Source: Euperipatoides rowelli (taxonomy: Eukaryota; Onychophora; Udeonychophora; Euonychophora; Peripatopsidae). From it: DNA of 13,540 bases. The position numbers and the translations under genes were made by a program. The stretch lies in NCBI GenBank assembly GCA_003024985.2, contig PXIH01S0001165.1; one strand, given 5' to 3'. Of this stretch, positions 1-8,725 are shown in pieces. A model generated the notes under the pieces. It saw nothing but the letters and a program-made list of their open reading frames with translations. It searched no databases and was not told where the DNA came from. The stretch's first letter is position 1. Each line of letters starts with the position of its first letter.

Positions 1-675
1 TGAAAGATATAGGACCATTAAAATGTTGTTTTGAAATTACCACTCATGTGTTGCCACACGCAGTTTTTATTGAACAACATACATCCCTCGCATATTCTCT
101 CTATCTATGCTTTTTAGAAATTACAGTCTACGTTACTTACTTAGCTGCACATTCCTACCCCCTCATACAATGAAGAACTTATTTCTATAACTAAAACCTG
201 TTAACATCTTTTTCTCCCTGTTTTTTTGATAGAAATCGCTTCAAGATAAGATTTTGATTAATTTCTGCTAGGACTGAATGTTATTCGTATATTTTGTCTG
301 CCTATCAATGACCAATGTTTAGGCTGATCAAAGGTAAACAAAATTAAAATTTAGTCAAGATTTTATATAATAAAAATAGCATCCATCAAATTGACTTATT
401 TTAAAATTGAAAATATTGCTATAATAAATTTGACTAGGTGACATTCAATGGGCTTTGGGCTTGTAGGCTACATACAAAATATTGAATCTGTACATAAGAA
501 CGATGTTTGACATCAGTGTAATCTGAAACTGTACAGAATAAATAATATGTTTAATATTTAGTATGATTTGGAATTATACATAGCAAACAACATTTTTTTA
601 CACTTGGTGCCATATTGTCCTCTATGTTAATTAGCAGTTTAATCAGGAACAGTACTCAATATGTGCTTGTTTCCT

Positions 676-787
676 GAGACGGTAGTTTCAGCATATATAT
701 TTTTTGGCTGAGAAACAGCAACATTCATCAAATTACCGTGTAAAATTTTGGCCAATTGCTCATTCTGCTTTGTCTGTCATTCCACAT
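676..787. repeat. Dispersed repeat, copy 1 (pair with 1461..1567)
   Basis: This segment and 1461..1567 align along about 110 bp with many substitutions and small indels. Shared landmarks in the same order are a GAGAAACAGCA / GAGGAGCAGCA block, ATTCATC, a T-rich tract followed by AATTGCT, and CATTCCACAT / CATTTCACAT at the right end. I do not recognise the family. It may be the edge of a transposon remnant or an old segmental duplication linked to the tandem array to its right. Confidence 0.5.
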
Positions 788-970
788 CCTATATAATAAA
801 ACGATAACAGTCAGTCACCTTTATAGAAAAGCGCATGTGCAAGAATTTCATATGCTGTGAGTTCACGTTCTCAGATTTAGATATTATTATTAGCATTGGT
901 TATTAAAAAAACTAGAAATAAAATTATTAATAAACTAGCGTTTATCGGTTTAATTTCATGCGCTTAGATG

Positions 971-1031
971 ATTTATTATTATTATTAGCATTTATTATTA
1001 TTATTATTATTATTCGCATTTATTATTATTA
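971..1031. repeat. (TTA/ATT)n microsatellite
   Basis: Near-perfect trinucleotide repeat of about 60 bp, interrupted once by a GCA near 988..990 and once by CGC near 1015. It explains the apparent 67-residue ORF at 958..1161, which is low complexity (runs of Leu, Ile and Tyr) and not a gene. Confidence 0.9.
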
Positions 1032-1051
1032 CATATTACATAATAAGATAA

Positions 1052-1081
1052 GATTTACTGTAATACAGATTACAGTAAATC
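1052..1081. repeat. Perfect 13-bp inverted repeat with 4-bp loop
   Basis: The arms GATTTACTGTAAT (1052..1064) and ATTACAGTAAATC (1069..1081) are exact reverse complements separated by ACAG. It lies just after the TTA microsatellite. It could be a palindromic transposon remnant or a replication-slippage product. No function is evident. Confidence 0.85.
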
Positions 1082-1187
1082 GCATATTAAAAATCGCATA
1101 TTTTTTTTCATTTGAATACTTTGAAACATACATTCTCTCATTAAGAGATTTATATTTTTAATCATTTCTAAAATGATTTAAGGAATA

Positions 1188-1235
1188 GGGGGAGTGGGAT
1201 GGGAGAAGAGGTATAAGGGTGTATGGGGGGAAAGG
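1188..1235 (+). other. G-rich purine tract
   Basis: Several G runs (GGGGG, GGG, GGG, GGG, GGGGGG) occur within about 45 bp of otherwise AT-rich sequence. The central loop exceeds 7 nt, so this is only a relaxed G-quadruplex candidate. Confidence 0.5.
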
Positions 1236-1304
1236 ATATATCTAGGGCCCCATTATATTTCATTCAAAAGATGCTTTCAGCTAGTAATGAATAATATATT
1301 TGAG

Positions 1305-1990
1305 TATGGAAAAGTTTCACCTGTGTTGCCACATCATCTTGTTCTCCTTTAAGAAATAATGTATTTGGCTGTGATTGAATTATAGCTGCATTGCCACCTT
1401 ACTTTGTTCTCTATGTAAGAAGTAATATGTTGATTTGGAAGAATGTCAGCTGCATTTTCAGAGCTGAAAGCTTCACATATTTTGGATGAGGAGCAGCAGT
1501 ATTCATCGACATTCTGTCTAAATTTTTTTTGAATTGCTTAAGTTCATCCTCAGCTGGCATTTCACATAAGAAAACAATATGTTGGAAGAATTTCAATGGT
1601 GTTGCAACCTCATCTGGTTCTTCCTTAAAAAAAAATAATGTTTGACTGTGGATCACTTTCAATTATGTTGCCACCTCATCCGGTCATTGCATAATAATAA
1701 TGTGTTTGGTTGTTGATGAATTTCAATTGTGTTGCCATCTCATCTTGTTTCATCCATAAGAAACAATGTTTAATTGTGGATAAATTTATGCTTCCACCTT
1801 ATATTGTTCTTCCATAGTAAATAATGTTTGATCATGGAAGTATTTCAATTGTGTTGCCACCTTCAATAAAAAATAATGTGTTTGATAGATGTATTTTAAA
1901 CTATGTTGTCAATTCATCTCATTCTCCATTAAGAAGTAATGTGTTGATTTGGAGGCATGTGACCATATCACCTGCATTTTCTAACATAGC
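1305..1990. repeat. Degenerate tandem repeat, unit about 60-67 bp
   Basis: The motif 'TTTCAATTGTGTTGCCACC' followed by CATCTTGTTCTTCC, ATAAGAAATAATG and TGTTTGATTGTGGA recurs. GTTGCC-type anchors lie near 1325, 1390, 1601, 1667, 1731, 1789, 1853 and 1905. Adjacent units are mostly 57 to 67 bp apart. The array is interrupted by the dispersed repeat copy at 1461..1567. The sequence around 1425..1460 (GTTGATTTGGAAGAATGTC..CTGCATTTTC) recurs near 1940..1982. The family is unknown. Divergence between units suggests an old minisatellite that is no longer homogenising. Confidence 0.7.
1461..1567. repeat. Dispersed repeat, copy 2 (pair with 676..787)
   Basis: Second copy of the element described at 676..787, in the same orientation. 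It is embedded within the ~63-bp degenerate tandem array, between units near 1390 and 1601. Confidence 0.5.
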
Positions 1991-2681
1991 AATTTCATAT
2001 CATTTGAAGTGGTAAAGAGAATGTTCAGTTTAGTTGACAGATGTCATAAACCGTCAGGAATATTATAGCGTTTAGAAATTTTAAAGTTTTGTCTTATACT
2101 TGAGTGACCTTATCTTCTGATTAAATAAAGAGAAAATAAAGAGTTTAAAATTGTTTGAAAATTATTTATTTCTATAGGCTAGTCTACATTTTTAAAAAAA
2201 AACTCGGAGCTCTCGGAGTACATAAGAGCACACTCTTTCTTGGATTTTAATAAACGAGCACTTTAGGAGTGAGCTCTTACTACCACTAGTGAAAGCATCA
2301 GGATTCAGAGCAATACCCACAATACATCGCAATACAAAGTCCAAAATAGAGGGAAATAAACTTTATTGATTTTACTTATCTGGTCTAATATTTATCAAGG
2401 CACCTATAANAATTATTTTTTTCCAGTGGAATTTTTTTTAAGTAATTATATCTTTGAAAATCAATAATAATAATAAAAATTTAAAAATCTGTTGCATTTG
2501 ACCTTTAAAACTTCCTACGAGGGTCTAATTGAATAATAAAATTATAATAACAGGGATTTTAATAAACAGTTGTACATTGTGAACTTCTGTAATTTTTTTG
2601 ATTGTTTATATTATATAATTACTTAATATTCTTAGACATTATTTTGCTGAATGTTATTTCATTTTTTTATTTATTTTATAG

Positions 2682-2939
2682 ATCCACCTGAGGTCACCCT
2701 AGCTGTCTCCCCCAATGCCATCAATGAGAATATGAAAGTAGAATTCCGTTGTACCGCTGTGGGTAACCCCAATCAGCTAACATATAAATGGTATCGAAAT
2801 GGGGCTGCCATCACAGGACCTGAAACAACCAAATACGTTATTACAAATATTGGCCGAAATTATAATGGAGACAGCATTGACTGTGAGGTGACCAACAGTG
2901 TGGGGTCTGGACGAGGCTCCATCACGATGAATGTCAGAT
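2682..2939 (+). CDS. kirre: Kirre/KIRREL-like receptor, exon encoding Ig domain 3
   Basis: One exon, 258 nt, phase 1 at both ends, encoding 86 residues from the split Asp (DPPEVTL) to NVR. The acceptor is TTTTATAG and the donor is T|GTAAGT. It is an extracellular I-set/C2-like Ig domain. The disulfide cysteines are residues 24 (FRCTAVGNPN) and 68 (IDCEVTN), and the core Trp is residue 37 (YKWYRNG). The usual Tyr two residues before the second Cys is missing (SIDC), as is common in Ig3 of this family. The DPPEVTL start and the CEVTNSVGS ending match Ig3 of Kirre/Roughest/KIRREL proteins by recognition. The split last codon T|AT joins to exon 4483..4737, giving Tyr in VRYGPRF, a typical family linker. 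I see no N-glycosylation sequon. Orthology to one insect or vertebrate paralogue cannot be fixed from this part alone. Confidence 0.93.
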
Positions 2940-3243
2940 GTAAGTACATCAGTTATCACTAAAGTTTTTGCATGCACTGATATATATGATCATATATACC
3001 AGCATGGTCTGATCTTTTTTATTTGAAGCAAGGGGAGGGTGAGGAGGGGTAGGACACTTTTCATAGTTTCTAGCATTTCTTCCATACTAATGTTCTGTAA
3101 GAAATACTTTTCACATCAAATAAAGCAATTAGGCTATTATTCAGTACTTCATATAATAAAAACAGATGTACAAGGATGAACCATTTTAAAAGAAAATCCA
3201 ATCAATTGGGGGTGCTCCTAGTGTCCATACCTCTCAACCTTGA

Positions 3244-3276
3244 GGGTGGAGAGGGAAGGGTAGAGTGGGTACTGGG
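3244..3276 (+). other. G-quadruplex-forming motif in intron
   Basis: Five GGG runs lie at 3244, 3253, 3258, 3267 and 3274 with loops of 6, 2, 6 and 4 nt. This satisfies the usual G3+N1-7 rule on the transcribed (sense) strand. A looser G-rich tract lies upstream at 3031..3053. Any effect on splicing or transcription is inference. Confidence 0.7.
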
Positions 3277-3482
3277 ACACAAGTGGAAAATTACTAATAA
3301 AAGTATTAATTTAAATTCTTATCTTAATGAAATTATTCTAAAACTATAAAATTAAAATATAAAGTACTAAAAAAACAAATTAAAATGTTTTAAAACTTTA
3401 TAGTTGTTATATAAAAATGCACATTACAAAGACTATACAGGCCTACATCACAAATATGGTGGGTTAATAACCAGACCCCCTA

Positions 3483-3496
3483 CCCCCCCCCCCCCC
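3483..3496. repeat. C14 homopolymer
   Basis: Fourteen consecutive C. The exact length is likely to be polymorphic or misassembled. Confidence 0.9.
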
Positions 3497-3690
3497 ACAT
3501 TGTAAACCGAATAATGCCATATAGTGAATCGTATATTTTTCCCCTCCTAGTACCTAAAATAGTCGTAAACTTATCATATACTGTATTAAATGCAAAAAGT
3601 AATAAATGACTTGTACTTATAATAAGAATGAAGTAATAATATTTACGCCGAAATATAAAAATAAAAATAGTGTATTAATTGAAAATGACA

Positions 3691-4170
3691 AGCGCCATAT
3701 TAGTTGAGCGCTGTATTAGTAGAGCATTATATTAGTAAAGTGTCATATTAGTAGAGCTTGGTATTAGTAGAGCACCACATTAGTAGAGTGCTGTATTAGT
3801 AGAGCATCATATTAGTAGTGCCATATTAGTAGGGCACCATAGTAGAGTGCTGTATTAGTAAAACATCATATTAGTAGAGTGCCATATGAATAGAGTGCCC
3901 TATTAGTAGTGCTAATAAGTAGGGCCCATATTAGTAGAGCTCCATATTAATAGAATGCTGTATTAGTAGAGTGCTTTATTAGTAGAGCACCATATTAGTA
4001 GAGTGCTGTATTAGTAGAGCACCATATAAGTAGAGTGCCATATTAGTACAGTGCTATATTAGTAGAGTGCTGTATTAGTAGAGTGTCGTTTTAGCAGTGC
4101 GCCATATTAGTAGAGTGCCATTTTAGTAGAGCGCTGTATTAGTAGAGAGCCATATTAGTAGAGAGCCATT
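3691..4170. repeat. 16-bp minisatellite array, about 30 units
   Basis: The consensus unit is TATTAGTAGAGTGCCA, repeated head to tail for about 480 bp with point changes and a few 2-3 bp deletions. The last six bases vary in a patterned way, mainly GTGCTG, GCATCA, GTGCCA and GCACCA. That four-variant order occurs at least twice in the first half, and GTGCTG/GCACCA alternate in the second half. The array therefore also has 32- to 64-bp higher-order structure. It is intronic and untranslated. A 16-bp period shifts the frame every unit, so no long ORF results. Confidence 0.92.
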
Positions 4171-4482
4171 TTTACAACCATCATTTCTTTTAGGCAACAA
4201 AAGTAATTTGTGACAGATTCTATTAAGATAATGTTGGCTGTGAATGATTCCCTTCTTTCCTGGAAGTGGAGAGTGAGTTGTTAAGACCCTTAACTAATTG
4301 ACATGTTTATCTGATAGGGGTTCATTGATAATCTGAGCCAAAATAAATATTTTTAATATCTAAATACTTTATGTTTCCAAATTGGTGTAACAATTTTTCT
4401 AATGGAATGAACTCTTTTAAAAATTTATAGATGACCGTAGATGTATAAAGCTAATATTTTTTATATTTTTCAATATATCTAG

Positions 4483-4737
4483 ATGGTCCTCGCTTCTCAG
4501 CTCCACCACAGAATGTTGCAGCTGATGTAGGAGATGATATCACAATGACATGTCTTGTCGATGGTAATCCAACTCCAACTGTTATTTGGACACGCAAAGG
4601 TTCACTAAGGGTCTTAAGTACTGGTAACTCTTATTCAATAACCAAAACACAAGATGAAGATTTCACTCCATATCTTTGCACTTCTACTGTTATGGGATTT
4701 CCTGAAATTACAGGAGAAGTAAAACTTTTCAAGAAAG
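4483..4737 (+). CDS. kirre: Kirre/KIRREL-like receptor, exon encoding Ig domain 4
   Basis: One exon, 255 nt, phase 1-1, 85 residues from the split Tyr (YGPRFS) to FKK. The acceptor is ATCTAG and the donor is G|GTAAAT. It encodes a complete extracellular Ig domain. The cysteines are residues 24 (MTCLVDGNP) and 66 (PYLCTST), with core Trp at residue 36 (VIWTRKG). The D-x-G-x-Y-x-C signature is present as D60..Y64..C66 with Thr in the Gly position. The phrase GNPTPTVIWT and the GFPEITGEV stretch after the second Cys are characteristic of the fourth domain of Kirre-type proteins. The split G joins to exon 8325..8621 as Gly, giving KKGPPKIS, the conserved GPP linker between Ig4 and Ig5. I see no usable N-glycosylation sequon, because NPT has Pro in the middle. 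Confidence 0.93.
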
Positions 4738-4944
4738 GTAAATTTTTTTATTATTTAGGATTAAAATTTAATTTTGCTCTTTAGGCGGTACTCTAATTTA
4801 GTGAACTGTTTGGTAAAATACAGTATTAGCCTACGTTAGTTCCAAACTAAAAACTTTTTATTTTTAAAGCTTACAGGATGTTAGATAAAAAAAAAAGGTT
4901 TTGAATTTAATGTATTTATATCTATTGGATATCTAAAGACCTTG

Positions 4945-5080
4945 ACAGATGGTATGATTCGTACAAGATTGCCATCGGATACAAATCCTACCCGACTATC
5001 CATACGATGGATCACCTACGATTTTAATATCAAACGATTCACTTGAAAAATCAACTGTCGTATGAAATATCATACATGAC
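4945..5080. repeat. CpG-containing segment with weak inverted termini, possible MITE remnant
   Basis: In otherwise CpG-poor DNA this stretch contains many CG dinucleotides (GATTCGTAC, CATACGATGG, CTACGATTT, ACTGTCGTATG). GGTATGAT near its left end is partly mirrored by ATCATACATGAC near its right end. The inverted match is short and imperfect, so a short DNA transposon remnant is only a possibility. Confidence 0.25.
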
Positions 5081-5383
5081 TTCTGACAACAATGCAATAT
5101 ATCTATTTACAGTTCTATGCTCCCCACCAAAAAAAAAAAAAAAATTAACAAGAGTTTTGAAACATTATATTATATTTCTTAAATATACTGTAAATTTATT
5201 AAAATAGATTTAAATGTCATATCTTATTCATAAATTCCCAAATTATTTATTTGTTTACATTTTGTTCAGTTTATAATGACGCAAAGAAAAGCAGCCGTCC
5301 TAATATCATTATTTCAAGACAATAAAAATAAAATAAAAGGCTACTTTGGTCATTCTGTAACGCTTTCGGCAATCTTCGGCGAG

Positions 5384-5572
5384 ACGATGACGCCCAAAGA
5401 TGTTTTCGCGCTCTCATTTTTGATGGGCTTTTAATGGGAAAACTGATGATGCCCATGACCAGCTTTTGATTGGTGGGCTTTTAATTCATGGGATGATGCC
5501 CATGACGGGCTTTTAATTTATAGGCTTTTAATTTAAGGGCAAGCCAATGACGCCCATCATTTTTGACGGGCT
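5384..5572. repeat. Imperfect ~50-bp tandem repeat with internal palindromes
   Basis: GATGACGCCCA-like motifs recur near 5384, 5445, 5492 and 5546. TGGGCTTTTAAT-like motifs recur at 5424, 5474 and 5504. GATGATGCCCATGAC is exact at 5445..5459 and 5492..5506. The region also forms inverted repeats: CATGGG/CCCATG at 5488..5505, and GCCCATCA/TGACGGGC at 5552..5571. The 61-residue minus-strand ORF here is a by-product of the repeat. Family unknown. Confidence 0.65.
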
Positions 5573-5844
5573 TTGAAGCTGGTAATACTAATAATAAAAC
5601 ATTTTGCTAAGAAATTGGCTAAGAGAAGAAATGTGTTGCTATAAACTAAATTAAATATGACCTCATTTGTTATTTACAAAAAAAGTGAAAGATGAAATCT
5701 CCACATTTTTTAATTTAGGCCAAAATTACTCTTTAATCATTGCTCGATAGAGTAGAGCTTTCCTATATTTAGTATAGTCCATTCACCGTACAGTACTGTA
5801 ATCGCTTAGTTGCCCACACTAAACAATAAGCCATAACTTTGTTG

Positions 5845-6060
5845 AGGAGCAGTTGATCAGTCAGCAGCGTACTGGGCTGCAGTTTCACAAGACATACAGT
5901 TCCAGGGGAAAGGTTTGATCCCTGGTGCCAGTACCACTCTTGTTGTTTCTGGACCTGGGTGATAGGGGGGTGTTTTTCAACACACTTTAGAATGTTAAAT
6001 GTCTTGTGTGAAGAATTTTGCCTAATGATCCCCGGGTCTTAAAATTGGTTGACTGAAGCT
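5845..6060 (+). mobile_element. tRNA-like SINE fragment, copy 1
   Basis: The left part has a tRNA-like shape: TTGATCAGTCAGCAGCGT resembles an RNA polymerase III A box, and GGTTTGATCCC (5912..5922) is close to the B-box consensus GGTTCGANTCC. A second copy at 8726..8950 aligns through the B box (TTTGATCCCT) and onward through GACCTGGGTGATAGGGGG / AACCCAGGTGAAAGGGG and TTTTTCAACACAC / TTTTTCTACACAC. Two dispersed copies with shared non-tRNA bodies support a SINE rather than a tRNA gene. No target-site duplication was established. A or B box degeneration implies it is old and inactive. Confidence 0.55.
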
Positions 6061-6279
6061 GTAAATCAGGCACTTTAGATGAATCATTCTCATTAATTTC
6101 AGAATGATTTCTTCAGAATTAAAGAGCAGATGAAAGGCATTGATTACAGTATCGTAGTTAGAAGATTGTAATTTGACTATCTGTATATATTGTAATGAGT
6201 AATGAGTGAAAAAATATTTAGATAATTCATTTATTTTTTTGTTTGGATTTGCTCACACATTCGGGAATGTTTTACTTTA

Positions 6280-6333
6280 ATTTGTGACGTGTTTACTTTA
6301 GTAAGTTGCCATTAGTATAAATGTGTCACAAAT
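6280..6333. repeat. Inverted repeat (9-bp perfect arms, degenerate extension)
   Basis: ATTTGTGAC at 6280..6288 and GTCACAAAT at 6325..6333 are exact reverse complements. Weaker pairing continues inward through TTTACTTTAGTAA / TTAGTATAAAT. It sits next to the left edge of the higher-GC island and could be part of the same insertion. Confidence 0.5.
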
Positions 6334-6336
6334 GAG

Positions 6337-6540
6337 TCTACTTCTGGAATGCGCGAGCCGATACTAATTAGTATACAAGCTGTATAATTAACATGTACGT
6401 GGAGGATAAAGGCTTCTCCTTTACTCATGTGCTTTGTCTTTCGTTTTTACCCATACGGAGGTGGTTCTCGCCACAAAGAACGTACTGACCTGGCGGTAAC
6501 CAGCTCACGTACGAGGGACAGCCATGCCATGGATTATTTA
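6337..6540. other. Higher-GC island of unknown origin
   Basis: About 200 bp stand out from the AT-rich intron, with frequent CpG and restriction-like palindromes (GCGCGAGCCG, GTACGTGG, TTCTCGCCAC, CTCACGTACGAGG, GCCATGCCATGG). A 73-codon ORF starts at 6427 but loses complexity after about codon 40 and resembles no family I know. It may be a transposon fragment, an untranslated alternative exon or a regulatory segment. The sequence does not decide between these. Confidence 0.4.
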
Positions 6541-7385
6541 ATTTTACTATTGTATAGTATTTCAGCAACTTATTTATTAAAACAAGAAGATTACCAAGCT
6601 GAATTTGTTTCCAGTCTTTGCTTTTTTATTGCTCATCACTTCTTTTAACATTTGTTACATTATTTCTCCCACCAGTGTATAATGGACGAATAAAAAGTTA
6701 GCCTACCAGAATAGTTATTTACAAGAGTATTATATTTTCGCTCATTATAATATATATCTTGTAAATAAATAGGCTTCATCCAGTGAGGTGAAGTAATATT
6801 TAAAAATAAGCCATAACTTTAACATTTTATTTACTGTTTTAAAGATTTCATTCTTCCCTCATATTTAAATCACTAAATAACACTATAACTATGAATTAAT
6901 CGCAGTTCAATATCAAATTTTAAAATGAAATTCTTACTTTAGCAGTCCATGATTTTTTTCCTAACTTTGGCAAGTGATCGTGACTGTGTTGATGAATGTG
7001 ATCCTTTTATTGGCTGTCACATGCAATAATCGGATTGGAAGTTCACTCCATCAACTTGCTCATTATGCACAGTTTACTTGTCTGACTGATGGCGCAACCT
7101 ATGTTACACAATACAAACTATACAATTAGTTCAATGATATTAAGTGTGATAGAAATCATATAAAAATGGTCTCATCTGACATGGCCTTAACAATTGATCA
7201 TGACTTATTTAATCCAGAATGGAACCAGCCCTTTAAATTTAAAATGTATCTTTGCAAAATTTACAACTTCTTCACTTTAATTTTTGCATGCAGGTGGAAT
7301 TAGTATTTAATAAGTGTGTGCACTCATTACCATTTATAAAATAGATTTTGGGTTGAAATTTACTGAAAAACTAAAAAAAATGATT

Positions 7386-7865
7386 GTTATTTTTGGGCCT
7401 GGGTCTTATGCTTCAGGATCATTAAAGTGTTCCACCAAAGTCACATGGCCATTTTTGGAGCCCAGGCCAGGCCCTTTAGAAATATTAAAATGTGTCATCA
7501 GAATCGAGTGGTTATGTTTTGAGCCCGGCGCATGCTCTTCTGAATTATTAAAGCCACCAGGGTTAAATGAACATTTTTTAGTCCAGTGCATGCATTAAAG
7601 AGTGCCACCAGGGTAAACCATTCCTTTTTGGGGGCCTGTGGTAAGTTCTTCAGAATTATTAAAGAGTGTCATCAGGATCAGGTGGCCATTTTTGGGTGCA
7701 TGCGCTCTTCAGAATTATTACAAAGTGTCACCAGAGTCAAACAGCCATTTTCTTGGGTGTCCGGAACATGCTCGTCAGAATTATTAAAGTCATGAAGATC
7801 AAGTGGACATTTTTTGGTCCAGGTCATGAATTTCAGAATTATTAAAAGGTATCATCAGGTTAAAA
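7386..7865. repeat. Degenerate tandem array, unit about 59-65 bp, ~8 units
   Basis: Each unit reads roughly GGCCATTTTTGGGCCCAGG..CATGCTCTTCAGAATTATTAAAGAGTGTCATCAGGATCA. The CTTCAGAATTATTAAAG anchor appears near 7411, 7475, 7537, a truncated form near 7590, then 7648, 7707, 7772 and 7831. The overlapping ORFs on both strands in 7314..7800 are repeat artefacts. Its period is close to that of the array at 1305..1990, but I see no convincing sequence match between the two. Confidence 0.8.
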
Positions 7866-8324
7866 CATCCCTTTTAAGGATTATTTTCATCCATTCATTA
7901 AATGAAAAAAAATATGAACTAAACTCAAAATTAAATCCATTAAAATATATTAATGATTTAATATGCATTTTAAGATTTGGCCTATGCAAATATTTACAAT
8001 AATTGCAAGAATTTGCGCAGATCAGTTTTTTTTCCTCCCTCCCACCACCTATCCCTGTCAAAACACAAAAAAAATGACACCTATTCTATAATGGAACAAG
8101 AATTGATTTATATTTAAAATCGTTTTAGCAAATAGCATTTTTACGTTTTTAAAACAATAAATGAGCAGAGGAGGTATAGGTGAAGAGGGAGTATTATGGC
8201 AGGAGGTCAAAGGGGGGGGGACTAGGGCAGGTTGTATTTCAATTTTCAATGGGCTTTACATCTAGTGACTCATATTCATTCAGTAAAGACACTATTTTTT
8301 TAAGTTTTTTTTTTTGTATTTTAG

Positions 8325-8621
8325 GTCCACCGAAGATTTCATCTCCCGCAAGTCTTATGGCGACTCAGGGTAAAACAGCATTGGTAGAATGTAGGATCGA
8401 GTCCGTCCCGCCTCCAGACAGCATTATTTGGATGAAGAATTCGGAAGTCTTAGATGTTGGCAACATGGACCGTTATAATGTAGAACAAGAAGTTTTAGAA
8501 AATGGAATCCGAAGCATTTTAAGAATTATTGATGTTTACGAGGGGGATTTAGGTCTCTACAATTGCTCTGCGTGGAACAGTTATGGATCAGATGCTAAAG
8601 CTATTGCCTTACGGGTGGAAG
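8325..8621 (+). CDS. kirre: Kirre/KIRREL-like receptor, exon encoding Ig domain 5
   Basis: One exon, 297 nt, phase 1-1, 99 residues from the split Gly (GPPKISS) to RVE. The acceptor is TTTTAG after a long T tract, and the donor is G|GTAAGA. It is the membrane-proximal Ig domain. The cysteines are residues 23 (VECRIES) and 81 (YNCSAWN), core Trp is 36 (IIWMKNS), and the D75-x-G77-x-Y79-x-C81 signature is intact. The pieces PPPDSIIW, RYNVE and especially YNCSAWNSYGSD are strongly diagnostic of Ig5 in Kirre/Roughest/KIRREL proteins. NCS at residues 80-82 is a potential N-glycosylation site, at a position also used in the vertebrate proteins. The reading frame continues upstream and downstream of the splice sites, but those parts are intron by splice signals and homology. 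Confidence 0.95.
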
Positions 8622-8725
8622 GTAAGAGAATTTGGATTTGTAAATTAATTATCATATCTATTTTTTTTTTATTTCTTATTACAAAGATAAATATTTTTGT
8701 TGGAAACAATCCTCATATGTCAAGG

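Larger units (their letters stand above)
1..2681 (+). other. Upstream intron of the Kirre-like gene (5' end outside the window)
   Basis: This AT-rich stretch ends in a T-rich tract and the acceptor TATAG just before the Ig3 exon. The exon starts in phase 1, so an upstream exon must end with the first base of the joining codon. I saw no recognisable Ig1 or Ig2 coding segment here, so the signal peptide and first two Ig domains should lie further upstream. Positions 1 to about 670 and 2000 to 2650 hold only AT-rich sequence without a clear element. Repeats inside the intron are listed separately. There is one ambiguous base at 2410. The short ORFs in the region have no protein-like features. 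Confidence 0.8.
2940..4482 (+). other. Intron between the Ig3 and Ig4 exons
   Basis: The intron is 1543 bp, phase 1, with donor GTAAGT and acceptor TATCTAG. It contains G-rich tracts, a C14 run and the 16-bp minisatellite, listed separately. The remainder (about 3300..3690 and 4175..4480) is AT-rich with no recognisable element. Confidence 0.9.
4738..8324 (+). other. Large intron between the Ig4 and Ig5 exons
   Basis: The intron is 3587 bp, phase 1, with donor GTAAAT. The acceptor TTTTAG is preceded by a long T-rich tract. It holds a ~50-bp repeat patch, a SINE copy, a higher-GC island and a ~62-bp tandem array, listed separately, plus a 16-A run at 5129..5144 and a 9-G run at 8212..8220. 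The 16-mer AATAAGCCATAACTTT occurs twice (near 5825 and 6805). No clear element is seen at 4745..4940, 5580..5840, 6540..7380 or 7880..8320. Confidence 0.9.

Noticed and set aside
1411-1662. Minus-strand 83-codon ORF with plausible-looking composition
   Set aside because: It lies across repeat units of a degenerate array and a dispersed repeat copy. There is no family resemblance and no splice context.
2777-2977. Minus-strand 66-codon ORF opposite the Ig3 exon
   Set aside because: It is the antisense shadow of a well-supported Ig exon.
3691-4170. A CRISPR array
   Set aside because: The repeats are contiguous 16-bp units without spacers, in an animal intron.
5845-5930. A functional tRNA gene
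   Set aside because: The A and B boxes are tRNA-like but imperfect, I could not form a full cloverleaf, and a second copy shares the downstream non-tRNA body. A SINE explains this better.
7314-7800. Overlapping ORFs of 61 to 94 codons on both strands
   Set aside because: They lie in a degenerate ~62-bp tandem array, and the repeated peptide blocks follow the DNA repeat. No domain or splice logic supports them.
8180-8324. Upstream in-frame extension of the Ig5 exon with an ATG at 8180, as an alternative start
   Set aside because: The stretch includes the polypyrimidine tract and acceptor, its translation is low complexity, and family homology begins exactly after the AG.
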